From UBA9926 sp913052075 (GTDB lineage Bacteria > Pseudomonadota > Gammaproteobacteria > Pseudomonadales > Azotimanducaceae): a DNA stretch of 23,334 bases. The notes under the pieces are model-generated. The model ran no database searches. It worked only from the letters and a program-made list of their open reading frames with translations, and had not been told where the DNA came from. The DNA lies in NCBI GenBank assembly GCA_913052075.1, contig CAJXDD010000019.1, positions 1-23,334 on the forward strand, given 5' to 3'. This document shows positions 14,653 through 22,646 of the stretch, piece after piece; within the stretch, counting starts at the first letter, position 1; every line of letters begins with the position of its first letter. Position numbers and translations under genes: made by a program.

Positions 14653-15556
14653 AACTGACCGGCATAGCGTAGTGATCGACGAGCAACGCCATAAATAGAA
14701 CTGCCAAGTAAAGGATTGAGTAGCGGAAGGTCTCGATGGGGGCCCGCGGGTTCTTACCTCTCATCATCGCAATCGCCCAGTAGAGAAAGCCTGCACCGAG
14801 CCCCAGCGCTGCGATCAGATAAATCAGATTACTCATGCCTATGACATAGGGAAGGACAGACACAACAATGAGCACGATCGTGTATAACAGAATATGTAAA
14901 TTCGTGTACTTAACGCCGTGAGTAACAGGCAGCATCGGCATGTCGACTTTTCGGTACTCCTCTAAGCGATCCACAGCGAGTGCCCAAAAGTGGGGAGGGG
15001 TCCAGGCAAAAATGATGAGAACGAGCAAAATGCCGCCACCATCAATGCTATTCGTGACCGCCGTCCAACCAAAAAGTGGAGGTGCTGCTCCAAAGAGTCC
15101 TCCAATGACAATATTCTGAGGCGTAGCTCGCTTTAGATACAAGCTGTAAACCAACCCATAACCCACCCATGAAAACAAGTTCAACCATGCCGTTAAGGGG
15201 TTCACATAGAGATACAAAACGGCTTCGCCAGTGATCCCTGTTAGTGCCACAAACGCCAACCCTTGCTGAAAACTCACGCGACCTTGGGCGACTGGTCTGT
15301 TCTCCGTTCTCGCCATCTTTTGATCAACTTTCGCATCAATAAGATGGTTCAGGGCTGCCGCAGACCCAGCAACCAGCGCAACGCCGGTCAAGCACGCTGC
15401 AATGAGATCAAGAGCCACCCAACCTGGTGTTGCCAAATACATACCCACCAAAGTGCAAAGCAGCATCAACAGCACAACGCGAGGCTTGCACATCTCGTAA
15501 TAGTCGCGCCAAGTTGCGGCCGGCATAGTGGAGGAGATCTCAGTCATAGATGGCAT
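14645..15556 (-). CDS. ctaB: Protoheme IX farnesyltransferase (heme O synthase)
   Basis: This 303-aa inner-membrane UbiA-superfamily prenyltransferase farnesylates heme B to heme O, the first step toward heme A. It has about eight membrane segments. The prenyl-diphosphate/Mg2+ motif is N70-D74-D78 in 'NHLIDAKVDQKMARTENRP', and the loop 'KRATPQNIVIGG' follows. The start is ATG at 15556; an ATG three codons in (15547) is equally plausible, and neither has a strong ribosome binding site. The gene is also called cyoE. Only 56 bp separate it from the upstream gene. In Pseudomonas the heme A synthase gene lies at this junction, but none is present here. Confidence 0.95.
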   Translation of the reverse strand: MPSMTEISSTMPAATWRDYYEMCKPRVVLLMLLCTLVGMYLATPGWVALDLIAACLTGVALVAGSAAALNHLIDAKVDQKMARTENRPVAQGRVSFQQGLAFVALTGITGEAVLYLYVNPLTAWLNLFSWVGYGLVYSLYLKRATPQNIVIGGLFGAAPPLFGWTAVTNSIDGGGILLVLIIFAWTPPHFWALAVDRLEEYRKVDMPMLPVTHGVKYTNLHILLYTIVLIVVSVLPYVIGMSNLIYLIAALGLGAGFLYWAIAMMRGKNPRAPIETFRYSILYLAVLFMALLVDHYAMPVSYA

Positions 15557-15612
15557 CAGGCGATCGAACGGCCGGGCATTTTACCGGATGAAACAGCCTT
15601 TTTCATGGTCTC

Positions 15613-16179
15613 TTAGCCGAGTTTAGACAGCTTAAGCAAGAGCTTTAAATCTTCCAGAAGCGGTTTGCCCACCTTATCATCTGGAAAAGCCATCATGATG
15701 TTTCCCAAAGGATCAGCCAGGAAAACGGCAACCTCTATTTCTGGGAACTTTGTGTTTGAATAGGTTTCGAGCATCGTTTCTAGATCAGCTGAAACCCAGG
15801 GCTCTAAGCCTGGATGCTCGGGACCAAGAGTTTCCCAGACATCCGGGCTAACCGGAGTGGGACGGACCCAGCGGCGGATAACACGTTCAGAATCTTTGCC
15901 CAGCGCGGTATGAATTTGCCTCGTAAGGTAAAGCCTGTTTTCACACAAAGCGTCACAGTCATTAGCAGTGAGCACTAGAATGCTCCACTGCCTAGTGGGC
16001 GTCTCCAAGGCGACGGCCTCAAGGGGCGGCTGAATCAGCTGGCCATTGTTTTTCGTGTCTGAAGGAGCTAGGCCAGGCGCGAAAAAAAACATTCCATATG
16101 CAATGAATAGCGGTATAAATGCTATACCCGCTAGCAGAAGCAGCTTTTTACGTGAGTTATCTTGCGTTGAATCGTTCAT
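15613..16179 (-). CDS. Membrane-anchored Sco-like protein of the oxidase cluster
   Basis: This 188-aa protein lies between SURF1 and ctaB, where pseudomonads also carry an uncharacterised oxidase-cluster protein. It has a short cytoplasmic N-terminus, one membrane segment (residues ~12-34, 'LLLLAGIAFIPLFIAYGMFFF') and a periplasmic domain. That domain has the sequence 'LVLTANDCDALCENRLYLTRQ', with C75-x3-C79 placed after a beta-strand as in SCO proteins, and 'VAVFLADPLGNIMM' near the end as in thioredoxin folds. The histidine of SCO proteins is not obvious. I infer a thioredoxin-like copper or thiol role in oxidase assembly. The ATG at 16179 is preceded by GGAGG at nine bases. An upstream in-frame start at 16209 is unlikely. 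Confidence 0.75.
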   Translation of the reverse strand: MNDSTQDNSRKKLLLLAGIAFIPLFIAYGMFFFAPGLAPSDTKNNGQLIQPPLEAVALETPTRQWSILVLTANDCDALCENRLYLTRQIHTALGKDSERVIRRWVRPTPVSPDVWETLGPEHPGLEPWVSADLETMLETYSNTKFPEIEVAVFLADPLGNIMMAFPDDKVGKPLLEDLKLLLKLSKLG

Positions 16180-16210
16180 GTCTATCCGCCTCCTAGGGCG
16201 CAGGGGCAAG

Positions 16211-16930
16211 CTAGCCGTCCGGCTGCTCTTTATGCTGCGTCCATGTAAATACGAGAAATAATGTCAGTAGAGCCACCGCCATTAAGAACCACTGAAGCGC
16301 GTAGCCTCTGTGTTTATCTGGGCTCGTCACCGTTAAAGGCCAAAACCTTGGGAGCGCATCGGGGTGGCTGGAATCTAAACGGACGATAAATGGAAGGAGC
16401 GGAAGCTGCGCGATGTTTCCGTTGGCAAGCGGTGATTGGGTCGGCGTTATTCTTGGCCAGCCAGTATAAAGTTCGATACCTGCGTCGTTCGCCCACTCGC
16501 CGATGTAAGCTCGTCCAGCGAGGTCATTAATCTTGGTCAGCGCAGGCACCACAGGCAAGACTGAGCGATCAATACCCCCAGGCACAAATCCGAAATTTAC
16601 CAAGGCCATCTCACCAGTCTCAGAACGAAAAGGCCTCATAACCTCAAATCCAACTGTGCCCTCAAAAATCACGTTGTCTCTGAGAAACACAACCTCTTCA
16701 AGGAAAAGCCCTCGGTCTTCGATCGATTGTCCAGACAAGCGTGCTTTTTCCCGGGATGCGGTGTAGAGAGAAACGGGCGGCGCGGCCTCAGTCGCGGCCT
16801 GTTCAATAAGCTGCGTTTCTTTTTCTTCGGCGCGGTCCAATTGCCAGAATCCCAACCGAATGAATACGAACAGGAAAAAGCCCGTAAACAAAAAAAGCCT
16901 TAAGTTTAGGATGGAAAATAGCTGATTCAT
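16211..16930 (-). CDS. SURF1 family oxidase assembly protein
   Basis: This 239-aa inner-membrane protein has the SURF1 topology of two membrane helices (residues ~8-27 and ~212-230) flanking a periplasmic domain. Family signatures are 'RLGFWQLDRAEEKE' after helix 1, 'LVNFGFVPGG' in the middle and 'HRGYALQWFLMA' at helix 2. SURF1 helps insert heme A into subunit I of cytochrome c oxidase. The ATG at 16930 lacks a clear ribosome binding site. It is divergent from the DUF2909 gene, with 83 bp between starts, and heads the minus-strand assembly block SURF1, Sco-like, ctaB, SCO. Confidence 0.93.
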   Translation of the reverse strand: MNQLFSILNLRLFLFTGFFLFVFIRLGFWQLDRAEEKETQLIEQAATEAAPPVSLYTASREKARLSGQSIEDRGLFLEEVVFLRDNVIFEGTVGFEVMRPFRSETGEMALVNFGFVPGGIDRSVLPVVPALTKINDLAGRAYIGEWANDAGIELYTGWPRITPTQSPLANGNIAQLPLLPFIVRLDSSHPDALPRFWPLTVTSPDKHRGYALQWFLMAVALLTLFLVFTWTQHKEQPDG

Positions 16931-16982
16931 GGTGGGTCTAATTTAACTCAATCTGCATTCGATCAGATTACGCAGCTGTGCG

Positions 16983-16988
16983 TATAAT
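16983..16988 (+). promoter_or_regulatory. Consensus -10 element upstream of DUF2909 gene
   Basis: A perfect TATAAT lies 25 bp upstream of the DUF2909 ATG, pointing toward it. The -35 candidate (TTCGAT, 16958-16963) is poor and badly spaced at 19 bp. It would give a leader of about 19 nt. Confidence 0.45.
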
Positions 16989-17013
16989 TGGCGACTGCAC
17001 AAAAAGGTGCCCC

Positions 17014-17229
17014 ATGCTGTTGAAAGTGATTATCTGTTTACTCTTACTCGCTAACATCGTTGTGTTGGCATTAGCTTATCGGGCCATGATGGTCGATATG
17101 GGCAACAGTGAGGGAACAAGAACAGCGAAATACCTAACGATCAGGGTTGCTTTGGGCGCCGTCACCATTGGTGCCGTCGTATTCGGGATGAGTACAGGTC
17201 AGCTGGGTCTCTCTGCTCCTTGGCTGTAG
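17014..17229 (+). CDS. DUF2909 twin-helix membrane protein
   Basis: This 71-aa protein is almost wholly two membrane helices (residues ~2-22 and ~44-64) joined by a short loop containing 'RAMMVDMGNSEGTRTAKYLTIR'-like charged residues. Length and pattern fit DUF2909, small proteins seen in gammaproteobacterial cytochrome oxidase clusters between coxC and SURF1. Its function is unknown; an accessory or assembly role for the aa3 oxidase is inferred from position only. I chose the ATG at 17014, with AAGG eight bases upstream, over an earlier in-frame start at 16978 that adds an unlikely Cys-containing extension. It is the only plus-strand gene inside the oxidase region. Confidence 0.8.
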   Translation: MLLKVIICLLLLANIVVLALAYRAMMVDMGNSEGTRTAKYLTIRVALGAVTIGAVVFGMSTGQLGLSAPWL

Positions 17230-17334
17230 CAGTCAACTCGCAAGTTGACTCAAGAAGCGATCCATTTGCACTTGATTTAGGTGGATCATATCCCGACAAA
17301 TTTCTATAGGAAACGTTACCCGCCGGCGACAGAG

Positions 17335-17351
17335 AGCGTGAGTTGCACGCT
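17335..17351 (+). terminator. Weak hairpin in DUF2909-coxC convergent gap
   Basis: AGCGTG (17335-17340) pairs with CACGCT (17346-17351) around a five-base loop, followed by TT then GC-rich sequence. It is one of two hairpins in this 266-bp convergent gap. The other is AGTCAACT-CGCA-AGTTGACT (17231-17250), directly after the DUF2909 stop. Neither has a full U-run. Confidence 0.25.
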
Positions 17352-17495
17352 TTACGCCCGTGGAATACAAGCCTCGTTCCCCAGTTTACTTAAATCCACA
17401 ACTTAGCGGTTGCTTGAGGCAAGGGCAGTCAACTAGCAGATGAATTGTTCGCACCACGCGCACGTTTTGGATGCTCGTAGAATCACTAAACTCGA

Positions 17496-18398
17496 TTAGG
17501 TTCCCAGAATATAGACGAAGATAAAGAGCAACACCCAGACCACGTCAACAAAGTGCCAATACCAAGCAGCCGCTTCGAATCCAAAGCAGTCAGTCGCTGT
17601 GAAATGGTCCTTTATGGCTCTACCAAGCATTACGAGTAGCATAATGGTGCCAATTGTTACGTGAGCGCCGTGGAATCCTGTCAACATAAAGAACGTCGAA
17701 CCGAAGATGCCCGAATCAAGCGTCAAACCGTAGTGCGCATAGGCTTCGTAGTACTCATAAGCCTGACAAAAAAGAAACGCTACGCCTAAAAGAACAGTGA
17801 CAATTAACCAATTGATGATCTTGGATCGATTACCGTCATTGATAGCATGATGGGCAAACGTGACCGTGACACTGGATAAAAGCAAGAGGATGGTGTTAAT
17901 AAGCGGCAGCCCGTTCCAACCAATAACGCCCTCTGGACCAGAAAATCGGGCGTTGTCCGGATTAGACAGCAGCGGCCATTCTGGAACGTAATCTGGCCAA
18001 AGCATATCACTCGGGCCTCGCTCACCTTCACCACCAATCCAGCCCACGAGCCAGAATCTCACGTAAAACAAAGCTCCGAAGAACGCGGCAAAAAACATCA
18101 CCTCTGAAAAAATAAACCAGCTCATTCCCCAAACAAAAGATCGATCCAGCTGTTGGCTGTAAAGCTTGGCGTGATTTTCTTCGATAACCTTTGAGAACCA
18201 GAAAAATAGCGTTGTTGCCATTACCAAGCCACCCATCATGAAGACAATCTCGCCGAAACTGCTCTCCGTTCCTGACGACATTTCGTTCATGATGTTGCCG
18301 GCCCCAAAAACGGTCAGGAAAATCCCGAGAGATGCGAAAAACGGCAATGCGCTATTGTGGGGCACGTAATACGTTTCGTAGGTAGTATCAGAGGACAT
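17496..18398 (-). CDS. coxC: Cytochrome c oxidase subunit III
   Basis: This 300-aa inner-membrane protein is the third core subunit of the aa3-type oxidase. It has about seven membrane helices. Family signatures include 'WGMSWFIFSEVMFFAAFFGALFY' in short form, 'TFAHHAI', 'FLFCQAYEY', 'GSTFFMLTGFHGAHVTIG' and the C-terminal 'AAWYWHFVDVVWVLLF'. The Glu residues in helices III and VI typical of subunit III are present. It is the last gene of the coxB-coxA-ctaG-coxC operon, 23 bp after ctaG. The ATG at 18398 has a purine-rich stretch (GAGAGAAC) upstream. Confidence 0.97.
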   Translation of the reverse strand: MSSDTTYETYYVPHNSALPFFASLGIFLTVFGAGNIMNEMSSGTESSFGEIVFMMGGLVMATTLFFWFSKVIEENHAKLYSQQLDRSFVWGMSWFIFSEVMFFAAFFGALFYVRFWLVGWIGGEGERGPSDMLWPDYVPEWPLLSNPDNARFSGPEGVIGWNGLPLINTILLLLSSVTVTFAHHAINDGNRSKIINWLIVTVLLGVAFLFCQAYEYYEAYAHYGLTLDSGIFGSTFFMLTGFHGAHVTIGTIMLLVMLGRAIKDHFTATDCFGFEAAAWYWHFVDVVWVLLFIFVYILGT

Positions 18399-18421
18399 AA
18401 TGGTTCTCTCTATTCCTTTGC

Positions 18422-18973
18422 TTATTCAGCAGCAACGCTTGCGCGCACCGCCTCTGTAACGTCAAACAATGTGTATGACAGTGTTAAGGTTTTCACCGTT
18501 TCTGGCAATTGCGGATCGACGATAAACCGCAGAGGCATATCGATTTGGTCGCCTCCAGCCAATTCTTGCTGCTCAAAGCAGAAGCATTCTGTTTTGTGGA
18601 AATACTCCGCAGCATGAAACGGCGCGACGCTTGGCACTGCCTGCCCAACCATCGAATCGCGCGTGATGTTACCAGCGAAAAATGTGGTTTCGTACATTTT
18701 TCCAGGCACAACCTTCATTGTTCGAACTGATGGGCGAAACTGCCAAGGCATATTAGCGTTGTTGTTCGCTAAAAATTGGACGGTTACTTCTCGACTTTCA
18801 TCAATGACCAACTGTTCGGTTGCCTGGTATTGATCACCGGTCTTGCCGTTGGCACCAGTGACTTGACAGTAGATCTCGTACAGCGGAACCAACGCGAACC
18901 CGAACGCAAACATGGCTACAGCAACAGCCAAAAGCTTTGCTGTAGCGAATGTCGTGGCTTCTTTCATTGTCAT
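18422..18973 (-). CDS. ctaG: Cytochrome c oxidase assembly protein CtaG (Cox11)
   Basis: This 183-aa copper chaperone loads the CuB site of subunit I. A single N-terminal membrane helix (residues ~12-31, ending 'FALVPLYEIYCQVTG') is followed by a periplasmic immunoglobulin-like domain. The copper-binding pair is C130-F-C132 in 'KTECFCFEQQ', and C36 near the membrane is also typical. I chose the ATG at 18973; one two codons later (18967) is nearly as good. A longer frame to 19072 would overlap coxA and is rejected. It lies between coxA (26 bp upstream) and coxC (23 bp downstream), the usual order. Confidence 0.95.
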   Translation of the reverse strand: MTMKEATTFATAKLLAVAVAMFAFGFALVPLYEIYCQVTGANGKTGDQYQATEQLVIDESREVTVQFLANNNANMPWQFRPSVRTMKVVPGKMYETTFFAGNITRDSMVGQAVPSVAPFHAAEYFHKTECFCFEQQELAGGDQIDMPLRFIVDPQLPETVKTLTLSYTLFDVTEAVRASVAAE

Positions 18974-18999
18974 GCGGCCTATCTTGCTACTGACTGCGC

Positions 19000-20595
19000 T
19001 TAGTGCGCTCGAGCAGGTAAAGCAGGAGGCGTTGAGAAGGTGTGATAAGGCGCGGGTGAGGGTATTGTCCACTCAAGACCTTCTGCACCGTCCCACACTT
19101 CGTCGGTTGCCTTCTTCCCGCCTCGAATCGTCTTGATGACAATAAAGAGGAACAAGAGCTGGCTGAAACCGAAGATGTAGGCGCCCACACTTGACACCAT
19201 ATTCCAATCAGCAAACTGTAGGGCATAGTCTGGGTAGCGGCGCGGCATACCTGCCAGACCGATGAAATGTTGTGGGAAGAAAGTAACATTGACCCCAACA
19301 AATGATAGCCAGAAGTGCGTTTTGCCCAATGTCTCGTCGTACATATTGCCCGTCCACTTTGGCAACCAATAGTAAGCCGCCGCCATAATCGAGAAGATGG
19401 ATCCGGGTACAAGAACATAGTGGAAGTGCGCCACCACGAAGTAGGTATCATGGTACTGGAAGTCTGCAGGCACTATCGACAACATTAAGCCTGAGAACCC
19501 GCCAATCGTGAACAGGATAACGAACGCTATCGCAAATAACATCGGCGTCTCGAACGTCATCGACCCTCTCCACATCGTTGCAATCCAGTTAAACACCTTC
19601 ACACCTGTAGGGACGGCAATCAGCATGGTTGCATACATAAAGTAAAGCTCACCCGCGATTGGCATACCAACCGTGAACATGTGGTGCGCCCATACGATGA
19701 AAGACAAGAAAGCAATCGAAGCCGTAGCGTAGACCATGGAGTCGTAACCAAACAACTTCTTACGTGCAAAGGTAGGGATGATAGCTGACACGATACCAAA
19801 GGCCGGCAATATCATAATGTAGACTTCTGGGTGCCCAAAGAACCAGAACACGTGCTGGAAAAGCACCGGGTCTCCGCCGCCTGCGGCACTAAAGAACGCG
19901 GTGCCAAAGTGAATGTCCATCAACATCATGGTCACGACGCCTGCTAGTACCGGCATCACCGCAATCAATAGGTACGCAGTAATTAACCAGGTCCAAACAA
20001 ACAGCGGCATATCCATCAAACGCATACCAGGTGCGCGCATGTTCAAAATGGTAACGATCACGTTAATGGAACCCATAATAGATGAGATACCCATCAGGTG
20101 AACGGCGAAGATGAAGTACGTCACAGATGGGGGGGCATATTCGGTTGAAAGCGGAGCATAGAATGTCCATCCAAAGTTTGGCGCACCGCCCTCCATGAAC
20201 AACGTGCTAATAAGCATCCCAAACGCAAACGGTAGGATCCAGAAACTGTAATTATTCATCCTTGGCAATGCCATATCGGGCGCGCCAATCATCATAGGAA
20301 CCAGCCAATTTGCAAGCCCTACAAAAGCAGGCATTACCGCACCAAAGACCATAATAAGGCCGTGCATGGTGGTCATTTGATTGAAAAATTCTGGCGCGAC
20401 TAATTGCAATCCAGGCTGAAATAACTCCGCCCTGATCACCAGGGCCATACAACCACCCACCAAAAACATTGCAAAACTAAACCAAAGATACAGCGAACCA
20501 ATATCCTTATGGTTCGTTGTTAGAACCCACCGCATAATGCCCTTGTCGGGACCATGGTGGTGATCATCGTGGTGATTTTCGATTACTGCGCTCAT
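19000..20595 (-). CDS. coxA: Cytochrome c oxidase subunit I
   Basis: This 531-aa catalytic subunit reduces O2 to water and pumps protons. It has twelve membrane helices. Haem a ligands are H78 in 'TTMHGLIM' and H392 in 'AHFHYVL'; the haem a3 ligand is H390. CuB ligands are H255, H304 and H305 ('WAHHMFTVG'), with the His-Tyr crosslink pair H255-Y259 in 'GHPEVYI'. E257 marks an A1-type oxidase with a full D-channel, and the K-channel lysine is in 'PTGVKVFNW'. The N-terminus is His-rich ('ENHHDDHHHG'). AGGAG lies six bases before the ATG. coxB ends 9 bp upstream. All metal ligands are intact, so an active haem-copper oxidase is expected. Confidence 0.98.
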   Translation of the reverse strand: MSAVIENHHDDHHHGPDKGIMRWVLTTNHKDIGSLYLWFSFAMFLVGGCMALVIRAELFQPGLQLVAPEFFNQMTTMHGLIMVFGAVMPAFVGLANWLVPMMIGAPDMALPRMNNYSFWILPFAFGMLISTLFMEGGAPNFGWTFYAPLSTEYAPPSVTYFIFAVHLMGISSIMGSINVIVTILNMRAPGMRLMDMPLFVWTWLITAYLLIAVMPVLAGVVTMMLMDIHFGTAFFSAAGGGDPVLFQHVFWFFGHPEVYIMILPAFGIVSAIIPTFARKKLFGYDSMVYATASIAFLSFIVWAHHMFTVGMPIAGELYFMYATMLIAVPTGVKVFNWIATMWRGSMTFETPMLFAIAFVILFTIGGFSGLMLSIVPADFQYHDTYFVVAHFHYVLVPGSIFSIMAAAYYWLPKWTGNMYDETLGKTHFWLSFVGVNVTFFPQHFIGLAGMPRRYPDYALQFADWNMVSSVGAYIFGFSQLLFLFIVIKTIRGGKKATDEVWDGAEGLEWTIPSPAPYHTFSTPPALPARAH

Positions 20596-20604
20596 CTGTT
20601 ACTC

Positions 20605-21783
20605 CTACTCTTCACCTGTAATCAGCGCATTCACTTCCCTGGGCTGCGCCATGTCGCCCACATTATTGCCCCAAGCATTACGTTCATACGTTACGACGGC
20701 GGCAATTTCGGCAGGGTTTAACTGCGAAGCAAATGCCTGCATAGCTGAACCTGCCTTACCATTTATTACGATATCAATGTGCTCACCGATGGGGCCAATC
20801 GAGAGCCCCTGGCCCACTAATGATGGGAATGCTGGGGGAATACCCTGGCCATTGGCCTGGTGGCAGGACAGGCAATTCTGCTGGTAAACCTTTTCGCCCG
20901 TTTCCATTAATTCAGCCATCGTCCAGGTTTTACCTACAGTCTCGTAGACTTGAAGCGCTTCTTCTTGCTTCATCGCAACCCAATCATCGTACTCATCTTG
21001 TTCAACTGCCTGAACGACGATGGGCATAAAGCCATGGTCCTTACCACACAATTCCGTGCATTTTCCTCGATAAACTCCTGGCTCCTTTACGACGGCCCAA
21101 GCCTCATGAACGAATCCGGGAATAGCATCTTTTTTGACTGCGAAATCTGGCACCCACCAGGAATGAATCACGTCGTTTGAGGTAACAAGAAACCGTACGC
21201 GCTTATCGACAGGAATCACCAGCGGGTTGTCTACATCCCCAAGGTAGTGCTCACGCTTATTCGCCCTGTTGTAAATCTCGTCTTGCGGGGTCGCAAGTGC
21301 GCTCATAAACTTGATTTCTTGCGCTGGATCATCATTCAAGTAGGTGTATTGCCACTTCCACTGATACCCACGAACTTCGATGTCAATATCTGCTTCAGAA
21401 GCATCGTACATATCTCGCAACGTGCTGGTTGCAGGCACTGCCATCCCAAGCAAAATCAAAATGGGAATCACTGTCCACAAATACTCTAGTTTGGTGTTGT
21501 GGGAGAATTTCGCAGGGACGGCACCGACTGACTTTCTATGCATGAGCATAGACCAAATCATGACGCCGAATACGACGATTCCAATCAGGACGCAAATGAC
21601 AAAGATCAGCATATGTAAGTCGTAGACCTTCTCACTAATCTCCGTGACGCCCTTGGTCATGTTTAAAGCCGACCAATCGGCCTGAACGTTATAACTACTA
21701 AGCAAGAATGCGCTTGCCAGTGCCCATTGGACAGCTCGCAAACCCCACCCTGAGCGGGATTCTTGGCTCTTTCCTTGTGTCAT
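20605..21783 (-). CDS. coxB: Cytochrome c oxidase subunit II fused to cytochrome c (caa3-type)
   Basis: This 392-aa protein has a signal peptide (~1-36), two membrane helices (~57-80 and ~103-122), a periplasmic CuA cupredoxin domain and a C-terminal cytochrome c domain. CuA ligands are H207 ('DVIHSWW'), C242, C246 and H250 in 'CTELCGKDHGFM' and M253. The haem c site is C304-x2-C307-H308 in 'QQNCLSCHQANGQG', with a likely Met ligand in 'GSAMQAF'. The fusion makes this a caa3-type enzyme that takes electrons through its own haem c, probably from cytochromes c4 or c5. GGAG lies nine bases before the ATG. It is the first gene of the oxidase operon. A short AAAGCCT/AGGCTTT hairpin (21811-21829) lies in its leader or promoter region. 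Confidence 0.97.
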   Translation of the reverse strand: MTQGKSQESRSGWGLRAVQWALASAFLLSSYNVQADWSALNMTKGVTEISEKVYDLHMLIFVICVLIGIVVFGVMIWSMLMHRKSVGAVPAKFSHNTKLEYLWTVIPILILLGMAVPATSTLRDMYDASEADIDIEVRGYQWKWQYTYLNDDPAQEIKFMSALATPQDEIYNRANKREHYLGDVDNPLVIPVDKRVRFLVTSNDVIHSWWVPDFAVKKDAIPGFVHEAWAVVKEPGVYRGKCTELCGKDHGFMPIVVQAVEQDEYDDWVAMKQEEALQVYETVGKTWTMAELMETGEKVYQQNCLSCHQANGQGIPPAFPSLVGQGLSIGPIGEHIDIVINGKAGSAMQAFASQLNPAEIAAVVTYERNAWGNNVGDMAQPREVNALITGEE

Positions 21784-22400
21784 GGATCATGCTCCAGAAA
21801 AACTAACTGTAAAGCCTCTGCTAGGCTTTTCGCGGTAGATATCTGCCGCTTGCTACTAGTCGAAATCCGCTTGATATTGGCAATCAACGGGGGTGCCTAT
21901 AGCGGCGCGTATTATGGCCGTTTTGATTGGCGATTGCACCCCTCGAATCCAGCATCGACCGGCTTTATTAGCGACCATCACTTGGTTTATTGGCATTAGT
22001 CGCCGCCGCCATATGGCCGGACTCGAGGCGATCTAAAAACGCAACGTTGGTCTCCCGCCAACACAAAAATTCTGATCGATTGCCAAGAAAGATTTCCGCC
22101 ACTCACATTCTCTAGCAATGAATGGCAAAGAAAAACTTCGGTTTAGCCAGCCAGAATAGCCGAATGTTCTATTGCAGTTGCCTTGCCGTTCAAAGCAGAA
22201 CAACAAATGAACTGAGCGCTCGTAACGAGCCCAATGTTTGGTTGGGAGTAGTGGGCAGTAGATTTGCCTCTAACATCTCTGCTTGACACGTCACTCCACT
22301 GAGCACTACGTAAACCGAATTTGAGCGTCCATTAACATGCACTTGTACGACAGGTGAAAAGACAGGTATCAGCCGGGATCTAGTTTCTGACAGCTGGAAG
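21784..22400. other. Intergenic region upstream of coxB
   Basis: These 617 bp between yheV and coxB (both minus strand) contain no gene I can support. Structures seen are AAAGCCT-CTGCT-AGGCTTT (21811-21829) near coxB, a TTGAT-N7-ATCAA dyad (21871-21887), a GTTGG/CCAAC stem (22046-22062) followed on the minus strand by GTTGCGTTTTT that might be a weak terminator, and the 13-nt palindrome GCTCGT-A-ACGAGC (22218-22230). The oxidase operon promoter must lie here, but I cannot place its -35/-10. Confidence 0.5.
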
Positions 22401-22646
22401 TTATCCTTGTTTCGGACCCTTGGCTGGATAAACAGCCTGGCGCCAAAATACTCCGGCAGTCCCTGATTCTTGGTTTGATGAGGCAATCTGGTTTCCGGTT
22501 GTTGGTTCTAACTCAGGGCGATGCTGGGAGTAATCGCAGTCCGCGCACTGCACATGATCTCTTTCATCATGCGCGTATATAAAAAGCGCGTCCAAAGCTC
22601 CGCAATTCGGACACGTTGCCCCAGAGATAAACCGCTTTTGGTTCAT
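22401..22646 (-). CDS. yheV: YheV family putative zinc-ribbon protein (DUF2387)
   Basis: This 81-aa protein has a four-cysteine zinc ribbon: C12-x2-C15 in 'GATCPNCGALD' and C34-x2-C37 in 'HVQCADCDYSQ'. The start 'MNQKRFISGATCP' is typical of the YheV family. The C-terminal half is polar and looks disordered. The molecular role is unknown. Its ATG overlaps the prlC stop (ATGA), so the two are translationally coupled. This pairing with oligopeptidase A is known in other gammaproteobacteria. Confidence 0.85.
   Translation of the reverse strand: MNQKRFISGATCPNCGALDALFIYAHDERDHVQCADCDYSQHRPELEPTTGNQIASSNQESGTAGVFWRQAVYPAKGPKQG

Noticed and set aside
16978..17013. Longer start for the DUF2909 protein
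   Set aside because: It would place the start upstream of or on the TATAAT element, and the ATG at 17014 has a good ribosome binding site.
18974..19072. N-terminal extension of CtaG into coxA
   Set aside because: It would overlap the end of coxA by about 70 bases and is not part of the Cox11 family; starts at 18973 or 18967 fit.
21871..21887. TTGAT…ATCAA dyad resembling an FNR/Anr box upstream of coxB
   Set aside because: The spacer is seven bases instead of four, so it does not fit FNR-type sites.
22190..22486. 98-aa minus-strand frame
   Set aside because: It overlaps yheV out of frame, has no recognisable motif or ribosome binding site, and yheV is the supported gene.
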